This document shows positions 28,882 through 38,168 of a stretch of 64,000 bases of DNA, in pieces. Position 1 is the stretch's first letter; each line of letters begins with the position of its first letter. This stretch comes from an uncultured Collinsella sp. GTDB taxonomy: Bacteria > Actinomycetota > Coriobacteriia > Coriobacteriales > Coriobacteriaceae. The notes beneath the pieces were generated by a model. It did no database searches and was not told the origin of the DNA. It saw only the letters and a program-made list of their open reading frames with translations. The stretch is from contig CABRHW010000001.1 in assembly GCA_902470765.1 (NCBI GenBank), forward strand, positions 124,001 through 188,000, given 5' to 3'. A program made the translations under genes and the position numbers.

Positions 28882-30753
28882 TCAGTCGAGCTCGTGCGCA
28901 CGCGCACCTTCGAACTGCATTCGATAGTAACGGGCATAGGTGCCGCCACGGGCGAGAAGCTCCTCGTGCGTGCCACGCTCCACAACGCGACCATGCTCAA
29001 CGGTCGCAATCTCATCGGCATGCTTAATGGTCGAAAGACGATGGGCGATGATAATCGTGGTGCGGCCGCGTGCCAGCTCTTCGAGTGACTCCTGCACCGC
29101 CTCCTCGCTCTCGTTATCCAAAGCACTCGTCGCCTCGTCCAAAATCAGGATCTTGGGGTTCTTGAGAAACACACGCGCAATGGCAACGCGCTGCTTTTGG
29201 CCGCCCGAAAGACGGCTGCCGCGCTCGCCCACGACCGTGTCATAGCCCTGTGGAAGCGACTCGATAAAGGCATCGATGTTGGCGCGACGGGCGGCCTCGG
29301 CGATCTCTTCTGCCGTAGCGCCCGGCTTGCCGTAGGCGATGTTCTCGCCGATTGTTCCGTCAAACAGGTAGACATCCTGCTGCACCAGGCCGATGGCGCG
29401 GCGCAGGCTCTGCTGCGTCACATCGCGCACGTCCTGGCCGTCGATGCTAATGGATCCGGCAGCCACGTCATAAAAGCGCGGCAGCAGCGAACAGGTCGTG
29501 GACTTGCCACCGCCCGAAGGGCCAACCAAAGCGATGGTCTGCCCGGGCTTGATGGACAGGTCCATATGGTCGATAACGGGACGCTCGTCGGCATCGCCCT
29601 CGCCCAGCTCAACATCCTCGTAGTTAAAGCACACGTCGTGATATTCCACGGCGCCGGCAGTCACCTGCAGATCCGTGGCGCCCGGCTTGTCCTGGATATC
29701 CGGCGCGGTCGAGAGCACCTCGTCCACACGCTTAAAGCCGGCGATAGCCTTCTGATACGTTTCGGCCGAATTGACGAGCGTCTCGAGCGGCGTGCAGAAC
29801 AGCGAAATATAGAGTGCAAAGGTCGCCATATCGACCGCCTGCAGCTGTCCCTGGGCGACCAGCCAGCCGCCCAGCAGTACCACGATCACATAGAGCACAC
29901 CCGAGAGCAGGCCATACGTCGCAGTATAGACGCCCATGGCGTGATACATGTTCTCCTTGGACGAAAGATAGCGATTGTTGGAGGCGCGGAACTTGAAGCG
30001 TTCGGTCTCCTCATTGGCAAAGCTCTTGACCACGCGCATGCCCGCCAGCGAATCCTGCAGCTGCGCATTGATGCCGCTGATCTTTTTGCGGTTGTCGCTA
30101 AAGACCTCGCGCATGCGCATGTTCTGCCAAAACATGATGACCGCAAACGCCACCGTCACCACGGCCATGGCGAGCGCCAGCACCGGGGCGATGGTAAAGA
30201 GGATCACAAACGAGCCGATAATCTCGATGCCGCAGATGATGATCCACTCGGGCACGTGGTGCGCCGCCTCGCAGATATCGAACAGGTCGTTGACCACGCG
30301 GCTCATCATGTCGCCCGAGCTGTTACGGTCGAAGTACGCAAAGCTAAAGCGCTCGTACTGGTCAAACAGGTCCTCGCGCATCTTGGACTCCATGCGCGCG
30401 CCCATCACGTGGCCCCAGTAGCTCACAAAGTAGCGGCAGGCGCAACGGATGATATACATCAGCACCAAACCCACCGCGATCATACCGAGCGCCTGCATAA
30501 TGGCAGCCTGACCCTGAGTAAACAGCCCACCGGTCAAATTGCGCAGAATAATAGGAAACGCAAGGTCAATGGCAGCAAGCACCAGAGCGCAAACAGTATC
30601 GGCAACAAAAAGCCCCATCTGGGGCCTGTAGTAAGAAAGAAACCTCTTCAGCATAATCACCTTACGCGGTTTTACCAAACCGCGTTTCGTCTCGACGCTG
30701 CAAGTGCTCCATTTGGACAATCTGGCCTTCAATCGTCGGTCGCGTATATCCAT
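28882..30753 (-). CDS. ABC exporter, fused membrane and ATPase domains
   Basis: 623 aa from the upstream start, 590 from the internal ATG at 30654. Six-helix exporter domain (FLSYYRPQMGLFVADTVCAL onward), then the ATPase with Walker A GPSGGGKSTTC, signature LSGGQKQRVAIARV and Walker B ILILDEATSALD. Family members are homodimeric multidrug/lipid exporters; the substrate is unknown. The 30753 ATG has an excellent GAGGAGG site; the internal ATG matches the usual family start and has AAGGTG. The extra 33 residues are basic. The leader can fold into hairpins around both starts. Confidence 0.9.
   Translation of the reverse strand: MDIRDRRLKARLSKWSTCSVETKRGLVKPRKVIMLKRFLSYYRPQMGLFVADTVCALVLAAIDLAFPIILRNLTGGLFTQGQAAIMQALGMIAVGLVLMYIIRCACRYFVSYWGHVMGARMESKMREDLFDQYERFSFAYFDRNSSGDMMSRVVNDLFDICEAAHHVPEWIIICGIEIIGSFVILFTIAPVLALAMAVVTVAFAVIMFWQNMRMREVFSDNRKKISGINAQLQDSLAGMRVVKSFANEETERFKFRASNNRYLSSKENMYHAMGVYTATYGLLSGVLYVIVVLLGGWLVAQGQLQAVDMATFALYISLFCTPLETLVNSAETYQKAIAGFKRVDEVLSTAPDIQDKPGATDLQVTAGAVEYHDVCFNYEDVELGEGDADERPVIDHMDLSIKPGQTIALVGPSGGGKSTTCSLLPRFYDVAAGSISIDGQDVRDVTQQSLRRAIGLVQQDVYLFDGTIGENIAYGKPGATAEEIAEAARRANIDAFIESLPQGYDTVVGERGSRLSGGQKQRVAIARVFLKNPKILILDEATSALDNESEEAVQESLEELARGRTTIIIAHRLSTIKHADEIATVEHGRVVERGTHEELLARGGTYARYYRMQFEGARAHELD
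30665..30684 (-). repeat. 8-bp perfect hairpin before the internal start of the ABC exporter
   Basis: CGCGGTTT-N4-AAACCGCG, eleven bases upstream of the ATG at 30654 and inside the longer reading frame. It could mask or expose the internal ribosome site. Confidence 0.45.
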
Positions 30754-30799
30754 ACGCTTCCCTCCTCTTTTGGGCCACCTTGTCTCAAATGGAGCACTT
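30702..30799 (-). repeat. Long-range inverted repeat enclosing the upstream start of the ABC exporter
   Basis: Arms AAGTGCTCCATTTGGACAA (30702-30720) and its complement with one extra base (30780-30799). The loop of about 59 bases holds the GAGGAGG site and the first ATG. Possible translational control, or a decayed inverted-repeat element. Confidence 0.55.
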
Positions 30800-30838
30800 T
30801 CGCTGACTTACACAAACCTGCGGGATCATCCCCGCTCG

Positions 30839-31534
30839 TTAAAGCTCCGCACCCCCAAGGCGATGCGCGATGCTATCGCAGGCCAAGGCGCCCACGACGG
30901 TCTTGGCGTCTTCGATCTTGCCGTCGAGCACGGCGTCGATCAGCTCGTGCAGCGGCACCAGGTCCACGTTGACAAACTCGTCATCATCGGGGTTGGGCGC
31001 ATCAAACTCGAGCTTGGTAGCCAAGTAGATGTGGATGATCTCATCGCAAAAACCGCAGGACGTGACAATCGACGTCAAAAAGCGAATGCGACCAGCCCTA
31101 AAGCCCGTCTCCTCATGCAGCTCGCGTTTGGCGCAATCGAGCGGGTCCTCGCCTGGATCGAGCTTGCCGGCGGGAATCTCGACCGTCACGCGGTCGATAG
31201 CGGTGCGGTACTGACGCACCAGTACGATCTTGCCGCTCTCGGTCAGCGCCACAACGGCCGCCGCACCCGGATGGCGAACGATATCGCGGGCGCTGCGGCG
31301 ACCGTTGGGCAGCTCAACCTCAAGACGGTGGACGTCGAGGATCTTGCCCTTCCAGGCGCACTCCTCCGAAAGAATCTTCTCGTGCAGCTCGGCATCGTGC
31401 GGGTCGTCGTCGCCCAGCACCAGCGCCGGCTCGTCAGCGACCTCGCCGCCAGGCTCGCCCTCGGCGTGCCCATACATGCGGCTGTCCTCTTCAACGATCT
31501 GCGCATCCACGAGCTCTTCGTTCTTCTCGTCCAT
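30839..31534 (-). CDS. Nudix hydrolase, ADP-ribose pyrophosphatase-like
   Basis: 231 aa. The Nudix box is exact (Gx5Ex7REUxEExGU) in GKLDPGEDPLDCAKRELHEE followed by TGF. The preceding VALTESGKIVLVRQYRTAID and VTVEIPAG fit the ADP-ribose pyrophosphatase group. The N-terminal 65 residues are acidic and extra. It starts 22 bases after the purD stop and is therefore probably in its operon. The start at 31534 has AGAGGA nine bases upstream. Confidence 0.85.
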   Translation of the reverse strand: MDEKNEELVDAQIVEEDSRMYGHAEGEPGGEVADEPALVLGDDDPHDAELHEKILSEECAWKGKILDVHRLEVELPNGRRSARDIVRHPGAAAVVALTESGKIVLVRQYRTAIDRVTVEIPAGKLDPGEDPLDCAKRELHEETGFRAGRIRFLTSIVTSCGFCDEIIHIYLATKLEFDAPNPDDDEFVNVDLVPLHELIDAVLDGKIEDAKTVVGALACDSIAHRLGGAEL

Positions 31535-31555
31535 CCGTCTCATTCCTCTCGGATT

Positions 31556-32860
31556 TTAGGCATCCCAGGCGTCGCGGCCGCGCAGCGCGCGCAGGCCGAT
31601 GTCGTGGCGCAGGGTCTTGCCTTCAAAATCAATCTTCTCGCAGGCCTCGTAGGCAAGGTTGCGAGCGTTCTCGAACGTGTCACCCAGAGCGGTCACGGCA
31701 AGCACGCGGCCACCATTGGTCACGAGCTGGCCGTCCACCACGGCAGTGCCCGCGTGGTACACGGTCACGTTCTCCATGACCTCGGCATCGGCGATACCGG
31801 TGATGACCTTGCCCTTCTCGTAGCTGCCGGGATAGCCCGCGCTCGTCAGGACAACTGCCACAGCCCACTCGTCACGCCAGTCGAGCTCAATCTGATCGAG
31901 CTCGCAGTTGGCGCAGGCGAGCATGACCTCAACCAGGTCGTTCTTAAGGCGCGGCAGCACGACCTGCGTCTCGGGGTCGCCAAAGCGGGCATTGAACTCC
32001 AGCACCTTGGGGCCGGCAGGCGTGAGCATAAAGCCGCCATACAGGCAGCCGCGGTAGTCGATGCCCTCGGCAGCGAGCTCGGCAACGGTCTGCTCCATGA
32101 CCTTCACCATGGTGGCGTGCTCCTCGTCGGTCACGATGGGCACCGGGCTGTAGACGCCCATGCCGCCGGTGTTGGGGCCCTTGTCGCCCTCGAGGGCGCG
32201 CTTGTGGTCCTGCGAGGTGGCCATGGGGCGCACGGTCTTGCCGTCGGTAAAGGCGAGCAGCGAGCACTCGGGACCAACGAGCATCTCCTCGATAACCACG
32301 GTGTTGCCGGCATCGCCAAAGGTGCCGCCAAAGCACTCGCGCACGGCCTCCTCGGCCTGCTCAAGTTCGGTCGCCACGATAACGCCCTTGCCCGCGGCAA
32401 GGCCGTCGGCCTTCACGACCAGCGGAGCGCCCTGCTCGCGCACGTAGGCGAGAGCCGAAGCCTCGTCGGTAAACGAACCATAGGCTGCCGTCGGAATGCC
32501 CGCACGCTCCATGAGCTGCTTGGAGAACAGCTTGGAACCCTCCATCTGGGCACCCTCGGCACCCGGGCCAAAGCAGGGAATACCCGCCGCGCGCACGGCG
32601 TCGGCCACGCCCGCCACGAGCGGAGCCTCAGGGCCAATTACCACGAGTCCGCATCCGTGGCTCTGCGCAAACGCCGCCACGGCCGCAGGATCGCAATCGT
32701 CGAGAACAACGTTCTCGCCACAGCTCGCGGTGCCGCCGTTGCCCGGCGCGATGTAGAGCTTGCCGGCGCGCGGTGATGCTGCGAGCTTAGCTGCCAAAGC
32801 ATGCTCACGGCCGCCGCTGCCCAACAACAGGATGTCGATGGTTTGAGTGTCCGCCTTCAA
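31556..32860 (-). CDS. purD: Phosphoribosylamine-glycine ligase
   Basis: 434 aa, usual length. Second step of purine synthesis. Signatures: DILLLGSGGREHALAAKL, IAPGNGGTASCGENV, GPEAPLVAGVADAVRAAG and CLYGGFMLTPAGPKVLEFN. The start is a TTG at 32858-32860 with a perfect AGGAGG five bases upstream. The frame is open 56 codons further, but that stretch crosses the purA terminator and is not protein-like. Confidence 0.95.
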   Translation of the reverse strand: MKADTQTIDILLLGSGGREHALAAKLAASPRAGKLYIAPGNGGTASCGENVVLDDCDPAAVAAFAQSHGCGLVVIGPEAPLVAGVADAVRAAGIPCFGPGAEGAQMEGSKLFSKQLMERAGIPTAAYGSFTDEASALAYVREQGAPLVVKADGLAAGKGVIVATELEQAEEAVRECFGGTFGDAGNTVVIEEMLVGPECSLLAFTDGKTVRPMATSQDHKRALEGDKGPNTGGMGVYSPVPIVTDEEHATMVKVMEQTVAELAAEGIDYRGCLYGGFMLTPAGPKVLEFNARFGDPETQVVLPRLKNDLVEVMLACANCELDQIELDWRDEWAVAVVLTSAGYPGSYEKGKVITGIADAEVMENVTVYHAGTAVVDGQLVTNGGRVLAVTALGDTFENARNLAYEACEKIDFEGKTLRHDIGLRALRGRDAWDA

Positions 32861-32914
32861 GGGTGCCTCCTCTATGGATGAATGGCCCGCTCCGCGCGAG
32901 CCCTTTGCAAGCAA

Positions 32915-32956
32915 ATATACCCCTCGGCCGCCCGTCCGGGCTGCAAAGGGGTATAT
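32915..32956 (-). terminator. Terminator after purA
   Basis: Arms ATATACCCCT/AGGGGTATAT with a GC-rich inner part (GCCCG/CGGGC), just after the purA stop. The minus strand continues as TTTGCTTGC. It separates purA from purD. Confidence 0.65.
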
Positions 32957-32978
32957 CGCAATAACCAAATAGTCCCGA

Positions 32979-34265
32979 TTACTTCCAGAATCGGTTGATG
33001 ATCTGCTCGCGACCAGCGCCAACGCCAATGAACGTCACGCGGGTGTGTGCCAGATCCTCGATAAACGCCACGTAGTCCTGAGCCTCTTGCGGCAGCTCAT
33101 CAAAGCTGCGACAACCGGTGATGTCGCACTTCCAACCGGGGAGTTCCTCGTAGATGGGCTTGGCATGCTCAAAGCGCACCTGATGCTCGGGCACGCTGGT
33201 GTAGCGCTCGCCATCGACGTCGTAGGCCACGCACACCTTGATGGTGTCGAAGGCCGAAAGCACGTCGAGCTTGGTCAGGGCGATATCGGTGAGGCCGTTG
33301 ACGCGCGAGGCGTAGTTGGCGATGGGGCCGTCGAACCAGCCGCAGCGACGACGGCGACCGGTGGTCACGCCGTACTCATAGCCCTCCTCGGTCAGCGTGT
33401 GACCGGCCTCGGACTCATAGGAAAGCTCGGTGGGCATGGGGCCCGAACCGACGCGGGTGATATAGGCCTTCATGACGCCCAGCACGCGGTCGACGTTCTT
33501 CATGCCCACGCCGGAGCCGGTGATGGCGCCGCCGGCGGTGCAGTTGGAAGACGTCACGTACGGATAGGTGCCGTGATCGATGTCGAGCAGCGTCGCCTGG
33601 GCGCCCTCAAACAGCAGGTCCTTGCCCTCATCGATCATGTTGTTGAGCAGCAGGCTCGTCTCGGTGATGTAGGGACGCAGGCGCTCGGCCATGGGCAGAT
33701 ACTCGTCACAAATCTGGTCCACGGTGTAGGTGGGCAGGTTGTAGATGAGCTCGAGCTCGGGGTTCACGCGGGCAAGAGCGGTCTCCAGCTTGTCGCGGAA
33801 CAGTGCCTCGTCCAGCATGTCCTGCATGCGCAGGCCAATGCGGGCCATCTTGTCCTGGTAGCACGGACCGATGCCGCGCTTGGTGGTACCGATGTTCTTC
33901 TTGCCGAGCTTCTGCTCAAAGGCGCCATCCAGATCGATGTGGTACGGCATGATGACATGCGCGTTGCCGCTGATCTTGAGGTTCTTGGTGGTGATGCCGT
34001 CGGCCTCGAACATGTCGATCTCCTCAAGGACAACCTTGGGGTTGACGACGCAGCCGTTACCGATCACCGACACGTGGTCGGAATACATGATGCCGGAGGG
34101 CACCTGGTGCAGGCCGTACTTCTTGCCGTTGACGACGATGGTGTGGCCGGCGTTGTTGCCGCCCGAGTAGCGCACGACGGCGTCGAAGTCGCCGGCGACC
34201 AGGTCGCAAATCTTACCCTTGCCCTCATCGCCCCACTGGGCACCGACCAAAACGGTTGACGGCAT
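32979..34265 (-). CDS. purA: Adenylosuccinate synthase
   Basis: 428 aa, usual length. GTP-dependent joining of IMP and aspartate on the way to AMP. Signatures: LVGAQWGDEGKGKICDLVAG, YSGGNNAGHTIVVNG, GTTKRGIGPCYQDKMARIG and TGRRRRCGWFD. AAGGAG lies seven bases before the ATG. It follows dnaB after 93 bases with no strong terminator in between. Confidence 0.97.
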   Translation of the reverse strand: MPSTVLVGAQWGDEGKGKICDLVAGDFDAVVRYSGGNNAGHTIVVNGKKYGLHQVPSGIMYSDHVSVIGNGCVVNPKVVLEEIDMFEADGITTKNLKISGNAHVIMPYHIDLDGAFEQKLGKKNIGTTKRGIGPCYQDKMARIGLRMQDMLDEALFRDKLETALARVNPELELIYNLPTYTVDQICDEYLPMAERLRPYITETSLLLNNMIDEGKDLLFEGAQATLLDIDHGTYPYVTSSNCTAGGAITGSGVGMKNVDRVLGVMKAYITRVGSGPMPTELSYESEAGHTLTEEGYEYGVTTGRRRRCGWFDGPIANYASRVNGLTDIALTKLDVLSAFDTIKVCVAYDVDGERYTSVPEHQVRFEHAKPIYEELPGWKCDITGCRSFDELPQEAQDYVAFIEDLAHTRVTFIGVGAGREQIINRFWK

Positions 34266-34358
34266 GTTTACTCCTTACATTCATGGACTGTCTACGCGCC
34301 ACGCCGGCACGCAGAAGCACAAAACATTCCCAGTATACCCGTGCAACGGGCGCCTGTC

Positions 34359-35750
34359 CTACTCCTCGGCATGTGCCCCATCAAGCTCATAGAACTTGGT
34401 GGATGCCGGCAGGAACATCAGGTCGACGTCGCCGATCGGGCCCGAACGGTTCTTGGCCACGACGATACGCGTAACGCCCTCGTCGGGTCGATCGTCGCGT
34501 GAGGCTTCGGCCTCGTCGGCGGAGCGGTCCAAGAACATAACGATATCGGCGTCCTGCTCGATGGAGCCCGATTCACGAAGGTCGGAAAGCTGCGGGCGCT
34601 TGCCGGTACGGGATTCGACCTGACGCGAGAGCTGCGACAGCGCGATGAGCGGGATCTTGAGCTCCTTGGCCATGATCTTCAGACCACGCGACATCTCAGA
34701 GACCTCGACAGTACGGCTCTCGGAGCGGCGTCCCGGCGGAGGACTCACCAGCTGCAGGTAGTCCAGGATGATGATAGCTTTCTCCTTGTTGTGGAGCATA
34801 CGGCGGCTCTTGGCGCGGATCTCGGTCACCGTGGTGCCGGGCGTATCGTCAATCAGAATATCGAGCTTGGACAAGGTCTGCGTGGCCTCGTTGATGTTGG
34901 CCCACTGCTCGGGACTAATGCGGCCCATGCGGAAGTCACTGATCGAGATCATGGCGTAGGCGCAAATCAGACGCTGGGCAATTTCCTTGCCCGACATCTC
35001 CAGAGAGAAGAAGCCGACGGTATAACCGGCAGCGGCAGCATTGAGCGCCAGATTCAGAGCGAACGACGTCTTACCCACAGCAGGGCGGGCGCCGATGATG
35101 ATGAGCTGGCCCTCGCGAAAACCCATGAGCATGCGGTCGAGCGACGGGAAGCCCGTGGGCACGCCCGCAGCCTGGCCACCGGCCTGGCACACTTCCTCGG
35201 CCTCGTTATAGGCCTCGACCATAAACTCGGTCAGCGTCTTGTAGCTCGACTTGACCTCGCGCGCCGTGACCTTGAGCAGCTTGCTCTCGGCTAGCTCGAC
35301 AACCTCTTTGGTGTCGGTGGGGGCGTTATATGCCAGCGCGTTGATCTCGTTGGTGGCGCCGATCAGCTCGCGCAGCATCGAATCGCGACGAACGATGGCG
35401 GCATGGTGCTGCCAGTTGACGAGCGACAGGGTCTGACCCATCAACTCCAAAATGTACGCTTCGCCGCCCACGGCATCGAGCTTATTGATGCTTCGCAGGT
35501 AATCGATCAGCGAGATGGAGTCGATGGGAATGCGACTGTTGTACATATCGACCATCGCGGTATAGATGGTCTTATGAATGGGCCGGTAGAAGTCATCGGG
35601 CTGCAGCTCGACCTGGGCCTCTTCGACCACCTCGGGCGATAGCAGCATAGCGGCCAGTACATTGGCCTCTGCATCTTGGTTTTGAGGAAGACCCAACTTG
35701 GAGCCGCGGTCCTCAACCGTCAGCCCGGTCTCCCTATCGTCGTATGCCAT
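34359..35750 (-). CDS. dnaB: Replicative DNA helicase
   Basis: 463 aa. Hexameric 5'-3' helicase of the replication fork. N-terminal domain: LPQNQDAEANVLAAMLLSPE. RecA-like motor: Walker A GARPAVGKTSFALNLA, Walker B IILDYLQLV, then ALSQLSRQVE and LRESGSIEQDADIVMFLDR. No intein is seen. The start at 35750 has GAGG six bases before it; two earlier in-frame ATGs are possible. The loader is probably the DciA-type protein at 56 kb. The leader holds a palindrome, GTCCT-N6-AGGAC, at 35852-35867. Confidence 0.96.
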   Translation of the reverse strand: MAYDDRETGLTVEDRGSKLGLPQNQDAEANVLAAMLLSPEVVEEAQVELQPDDFYRPIHKTIYTAMVDMYNSRIPIDSISLIDYLRSINKLDAVGGEAYILELMGQTLSLVNWQHHAAIVRRDSMLRELIGATNEINALAYNAPTDTKEVVELAESKLLKVTAREVKSSYKTLTEFMVEAYNEAEEVCQAGGQAAGVPTGFPSLDRMLMGFREGQLIIIGARPAVGKTSFALNLALNAAAAGYTVGFFSLEMSGKEIAQRLICAYAMISISDFRMGRISPEQWANINEATQTLSKLDILIDDTPGTTVTEIRAKSRRMLHNKEKAIIILDYLQLVSPPPGRRSESRTVEVSEMSRGLKIMAKELKIPLIALSQLSRQVESRTGKRPQLSDLRESGSIEQDADIVMFLDRSADEAEASRDDRPDEGVTRIVVAKNRSGPIGDVDLMFLPASTKFYELDGAHAEE

Positions 35751-35913
35751 GAGCATCCTCATTCATATCGCTTGCGAGCATCCATAGTATCAGCCACGGT
35801 CCCAAAACGCGCCGCGCGCCGCCAATCATCACCGAACCAAACGGATGAACGGTCCTGTATATAGGACTTCGACGCAACGTTCACCATGACACTCACTCAG
35901 CGCAAATAACAAA

Positions 35914-35943
35914 AGGGCGCCCTGGTTTCCCAGAGCGCCCTTC
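35914..35943 (-). terminator. Terminator after rplI
   Basis: 13-bp stem with one mismatch (AAGGGCGCCCTGG side at 35914-35926) and a TTTC loop. The minus strand continues as TTTTGTT. It ends the rpsF-ssb-rpsR-rplI operon before dnaB. Confidence 0.85.
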
Positions 35944-35974
35944 TTAGAACAAGATTGTTGCGTTGCAGCAAATG

Positions 35975-36514
35975 CTACTCGGCAGCAGCCTCAGTCTCGA
36001 CCTCGGCGGTCTCGGCCTCGGCGACCTCAGCGGCCTCCTCGACCTCAGCCTCGGCAGCGAGCTCCTCGGCGGTAACGCCGACGAGAACGACAACCTCGGC
36101 CTTGATCTCGCGGTACAGCGAGATGGCAACGGTGTGGGCACCGGCAACCTTGATGGGCTTACCGAGCTCGACGCGCTTGCGGTCGATGTCCATACCGAGC
36201 TGAGCCTTGATGGCGTCAGCGATCATAGCGGCGGTAACGGAGCCAAAGAGGATGCCCTCGTCGCCGACCTTGACGTCAACGGTGACCGTCTTGCCCTCGA
36301 AGGCAGCCTTGGTCTCGTTGGCGGTAGCCAGACGGACGGCCTCGCGCTTGGCGATGTTGTTGCGACGCTCGTCAAGCTGCTTGAGGTTGCCCTTGGTGGC
36401 GGCAACAGCGAGCTTCTTGGGGAACAGGAAGTTCTCAGCGTAACCCTGAGCGACCTCTACGACGTCACCCTCGCCGCCCTTGCCCTTGATCTCATCGAGA
36501 AGAATAACCTTCAT
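35975..36514 (-). CDS. rplI: Ribosomal protein bL9 with acidic tail
   Basis: 179 aa against about 148 in most bacteria. The N-terminal domain is typical (MKVILLDEIKGKGGEGDVVE, GYAENFLFPKKLA), followed by the connecting helix and C-terminal domain (GKPIKVAGAHTVAISLYREI). The last 30 residues are almost only Ala/Glu/Val, an acidic tail that is not part of the fold. Last gene of the rpsF operon. Confidence 0.96.
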   Translation of the reverse strand: MKVILLDEIKGKGGEGDVVEVAQGYAENFLFPKKLAVAATKGNLKQLDERRNNIAKREAVRLATANETKAAFEGKTVTVDVKVGDEGILFGSVTAAMIADAIKAQLGMDIDRKRVELGKPIKVAGAHTVAISLYREIKAEVVVLVGVTAEELAAEAEVEEAAEVAEAETAEVETEAAAE

Positions 36515-36529
36515 GATGCGTCTCCCTTC

Positions 36530-36796
36530 TTAGCCGCGGTCGCGGTTGCCACGAGAGGAAACCACGGGGACGGTGTACGGCAGGAGTGCCATCTCGCGGG
36601 CGCGCTTGATGGCATTGGCGATGTCATGCTGATGCTGCGTGCAAGCGCCAGTGACGCGACGGGGCTTGATCTTGCCACGATCGGTCATGTACTTACGGAG
36701 AAGCTGAGTGTCCTTATAGTCGATGAACTCAGTGTTCTCCTTGCAGAACTGGCAGTACTTACGACGCGGCTGACGTGCAGAAAAATCATTAGCCAT
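36530..36796 (-). CDS. rpsR: Ribosomal protein bS18
   Basis: 88 aa. Small-subunit protein that pairs with bS6. Recognised by RRKYCQFCKENTEFIDYKD, LLRKYMTDRGKIKPRRVTG and HQHDIANAIKRAREMALLPY. The CQFC pair resembles the zinc-binding form. The start at 36796 was chosen from homology; the open frame upstream (17 codons) is not conserved in type. Confidence 0.96.
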   Translation of the reverse strand: MANDFSARQPRRKYCQFCKENTEFIDYKDTQLLRKYMTDRGKIKPRRVTGACTQHQHDIANAIKRAREMALLPYTVPVVSSRGNRDRG

Positions 36797-36868
36797 GTCA
36801 AAATACCTTTCATTTGGCAACTTCGGCGAACCGAAGCAGCCTCTCACTCAAAAATAGGTGAACAACCC

Positions 36869-37321
36869 TTAGAACGGGATGTCCTCATCGTAGACGTCGA
36901 CCGCGGGCGGCGTAGCCACCGGTGCGGCAGGACGTGCTGCGGGCGCGGGAGCTGCGGGGGCGTAACCGCCCTGATCGTAGCCACCCTGGCCACCACGGGA
37001 GCTCATAAACTCGATCTCATCGACGATGACCTCAAGCTTGCTCCTGCGCTGACCGTCGCGCTCCCAAGAGCTGTAGCGCAGCTTGCCCTCGATCGCGACC
37101 TTGTTTCCCTTTGCCAGGAAACGGCTCACGGCCTCGGCGCGGGTGCCGAACATAGTGCAGTCGACAAAGTTGGGATAGTCCTCCCACTCGCCAGTCTGCG
37201 CGTTACGGCGACGATCGTTCACGGCGACGCCAAAGGACAGAACCTGGGTTCCGCCGGCGGTGGCGCGCAGCTCGGGATCGCGGGTGAGGTTACCGGTGAT
37301 GTTCACTCGATTGATGCTCAT
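36869..37321 (-). CDS. ssb: Single-stranded DNA-binding protein
   Basis: 150 aa. OB fold MSINRVNITGNLTRDPELRA to about residue 110, a Gly/Gln/Tyr/Ala/Pro-rich linker, and the acidic tip DEDIPF that recruits partner proteins. Located between rpsF and rpsR, as in most Gram-positive bacteria. Confidence 0.97.
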   Translation of the reverse strand: MSINRVNITGNLTRDPELRATAGGTQVLSFGVAVNDRRRNAQTGEWEDYPNFVDCTMFGTRAEAVSRFLAKGNKVAIEGKLRYSSWERDGQRRSKLEVIVDEIEFMSSRGGQGGYDQGGYAPAAPAPAARPAAPVATPPAVDVYDEDIPF

Positions 37322-37369
37322 AACTCACTACTTCCTCTTGGGGCACAAGCCCAGTCCAAAACGACAGTC

Positions 37370-37663
37370 TTACTCCTGGTCGTCGCGACGGACGATCATG
37401 TGGCGGACCACAGCGTCGGTGATGCGCAGGACGCGATCAAGCTCGGCGATCTGGGTAGGATCTGCGTGGAAGTTGATGAGGGTGTAGTCACCATCGGTGA
37501 GGTCGTTGATCTCGTAGGCGAGCTTGCGCTTGCCCCACTCGTCAACGGAGTCGACCTTGCCAGCGCCCTCAGCGATCGTGGTATCGATACGCTTCATAAC
37601 AGCGAGACGAGTCTCGGGGTCGAGCGACGGGTCAACAAAGAACAGCAGTTCATAAGCCTTCAT
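37370..37663 (-). CDS. rpsF: Ribosomal protein bS6
   Basis: 97 aa, usual length. MKAYELLFFVDPSLDPETRL, then GKRKLAYEINDLTDGDYTLI. First gene of the operon. AGAGGAGGTGA lies just before the ATG. A promoter and a leader hairpin are visible upstream. Confidence 0.96.
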   Translation of the reverse strand: MKAYELLFFVDPSLDPETRLAVMKRIDTTIAEGAGKVDSVDEWGKRKLAYEINDLTDGDYTLINFHADPTQIAELDRVLRITDAVVRHMIVRRDDQE

Positions 37664-37689
37664 ATTGTCACCTCCTCTGGGCAAATGTG

Positions 37690-37718
37690 GCTTCAGGTCG
37701 TGAAGGTGCGCCTGAAGC
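37690..37718 (-). promoter_or_regulatory. Leader hairpin upstream of rpsF, possible S6-S18 autoregulatory site
   Basis: GCTTCAGG-N13-CCTGAAGC, perfect 8-bp stem, 27 bases before the rpsF ATG. S6-S18 leaders that bind the S6:S18 complex occur at this place in many bacteria. The conserved bulge of that family was not firmly identified here. Confidence 0.4.
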
Positions 37719-37734
37719 AGGAAAAGACTTGGTA

Positions 37735-37763
37735 ATAATATCTTTCAACCTCCCAGGCCGCAA
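37735..37763 (-). promoter_or_regulatory. Promoter of the rpsF operon
   Basis: TTGCGG, 17 bases, TATTAT on the minus strand, about 72 bases upstream of the rpsF start. The remaining gap to 38120 contains no gene or repeat that I can support. Confidence 0.6.
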
Positions 37764-38124
37764 GAATATGCAGCTACAACCTCATGACCTCCACATATGC
37801 CCATACTCACACGACGTTTCATGCGCATTCCAACCAAATGCTGACCAAAAGCTTGACGGATCTGTTGACAAGATACGGTGCCGTGGGGACAAGCTGAGCC
37901 AAGCCGCAGGTCAACGGGCACAAGGCTGTGGTCGCAAAATGCATACCAGTGGCCCACAGCACCACCCAAAGATTTTTAAATTCATTGCCAAGTCGCTTAT
38001 GAATACCCTTTTTTGAACAATTGAGTTGATCAACCACGCTGGTCGGAAGCCGTTTTTTGGCACCTCAAGCCCCACTGCAGCGCCAAGCACGGCCAAGCGT
38101 TTTAAAAAATGCCAACTTTTCTGT

Positions 38125-38152
38125 TTGCACTTTGCGATTCCTCGTGTATACT
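38125..38152 (+). promoter_or_regulatory. Promoter of the tRNA-Ser genes
   Basis: TTGCAC, 16 bases, TATACT, 17 bases before the first tRNA-Ser. Confidence 0.65.
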
Positions 38153-38168
38153 GACTTTCGCATTTAAC

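Noticed and set aside
32861..33028. N-terminal extension of purD
   Set aside because: It crosses the purA terminator. The TTG at 32860 has a perfect ribosome site and fits the family start.
37684..38120. Several 65-110-codon frames in the gap upstream of rpsF
   Set aside because: No ribosome sites, no domains and mutual overlap. Only the promoter and leader hairpin are supported.
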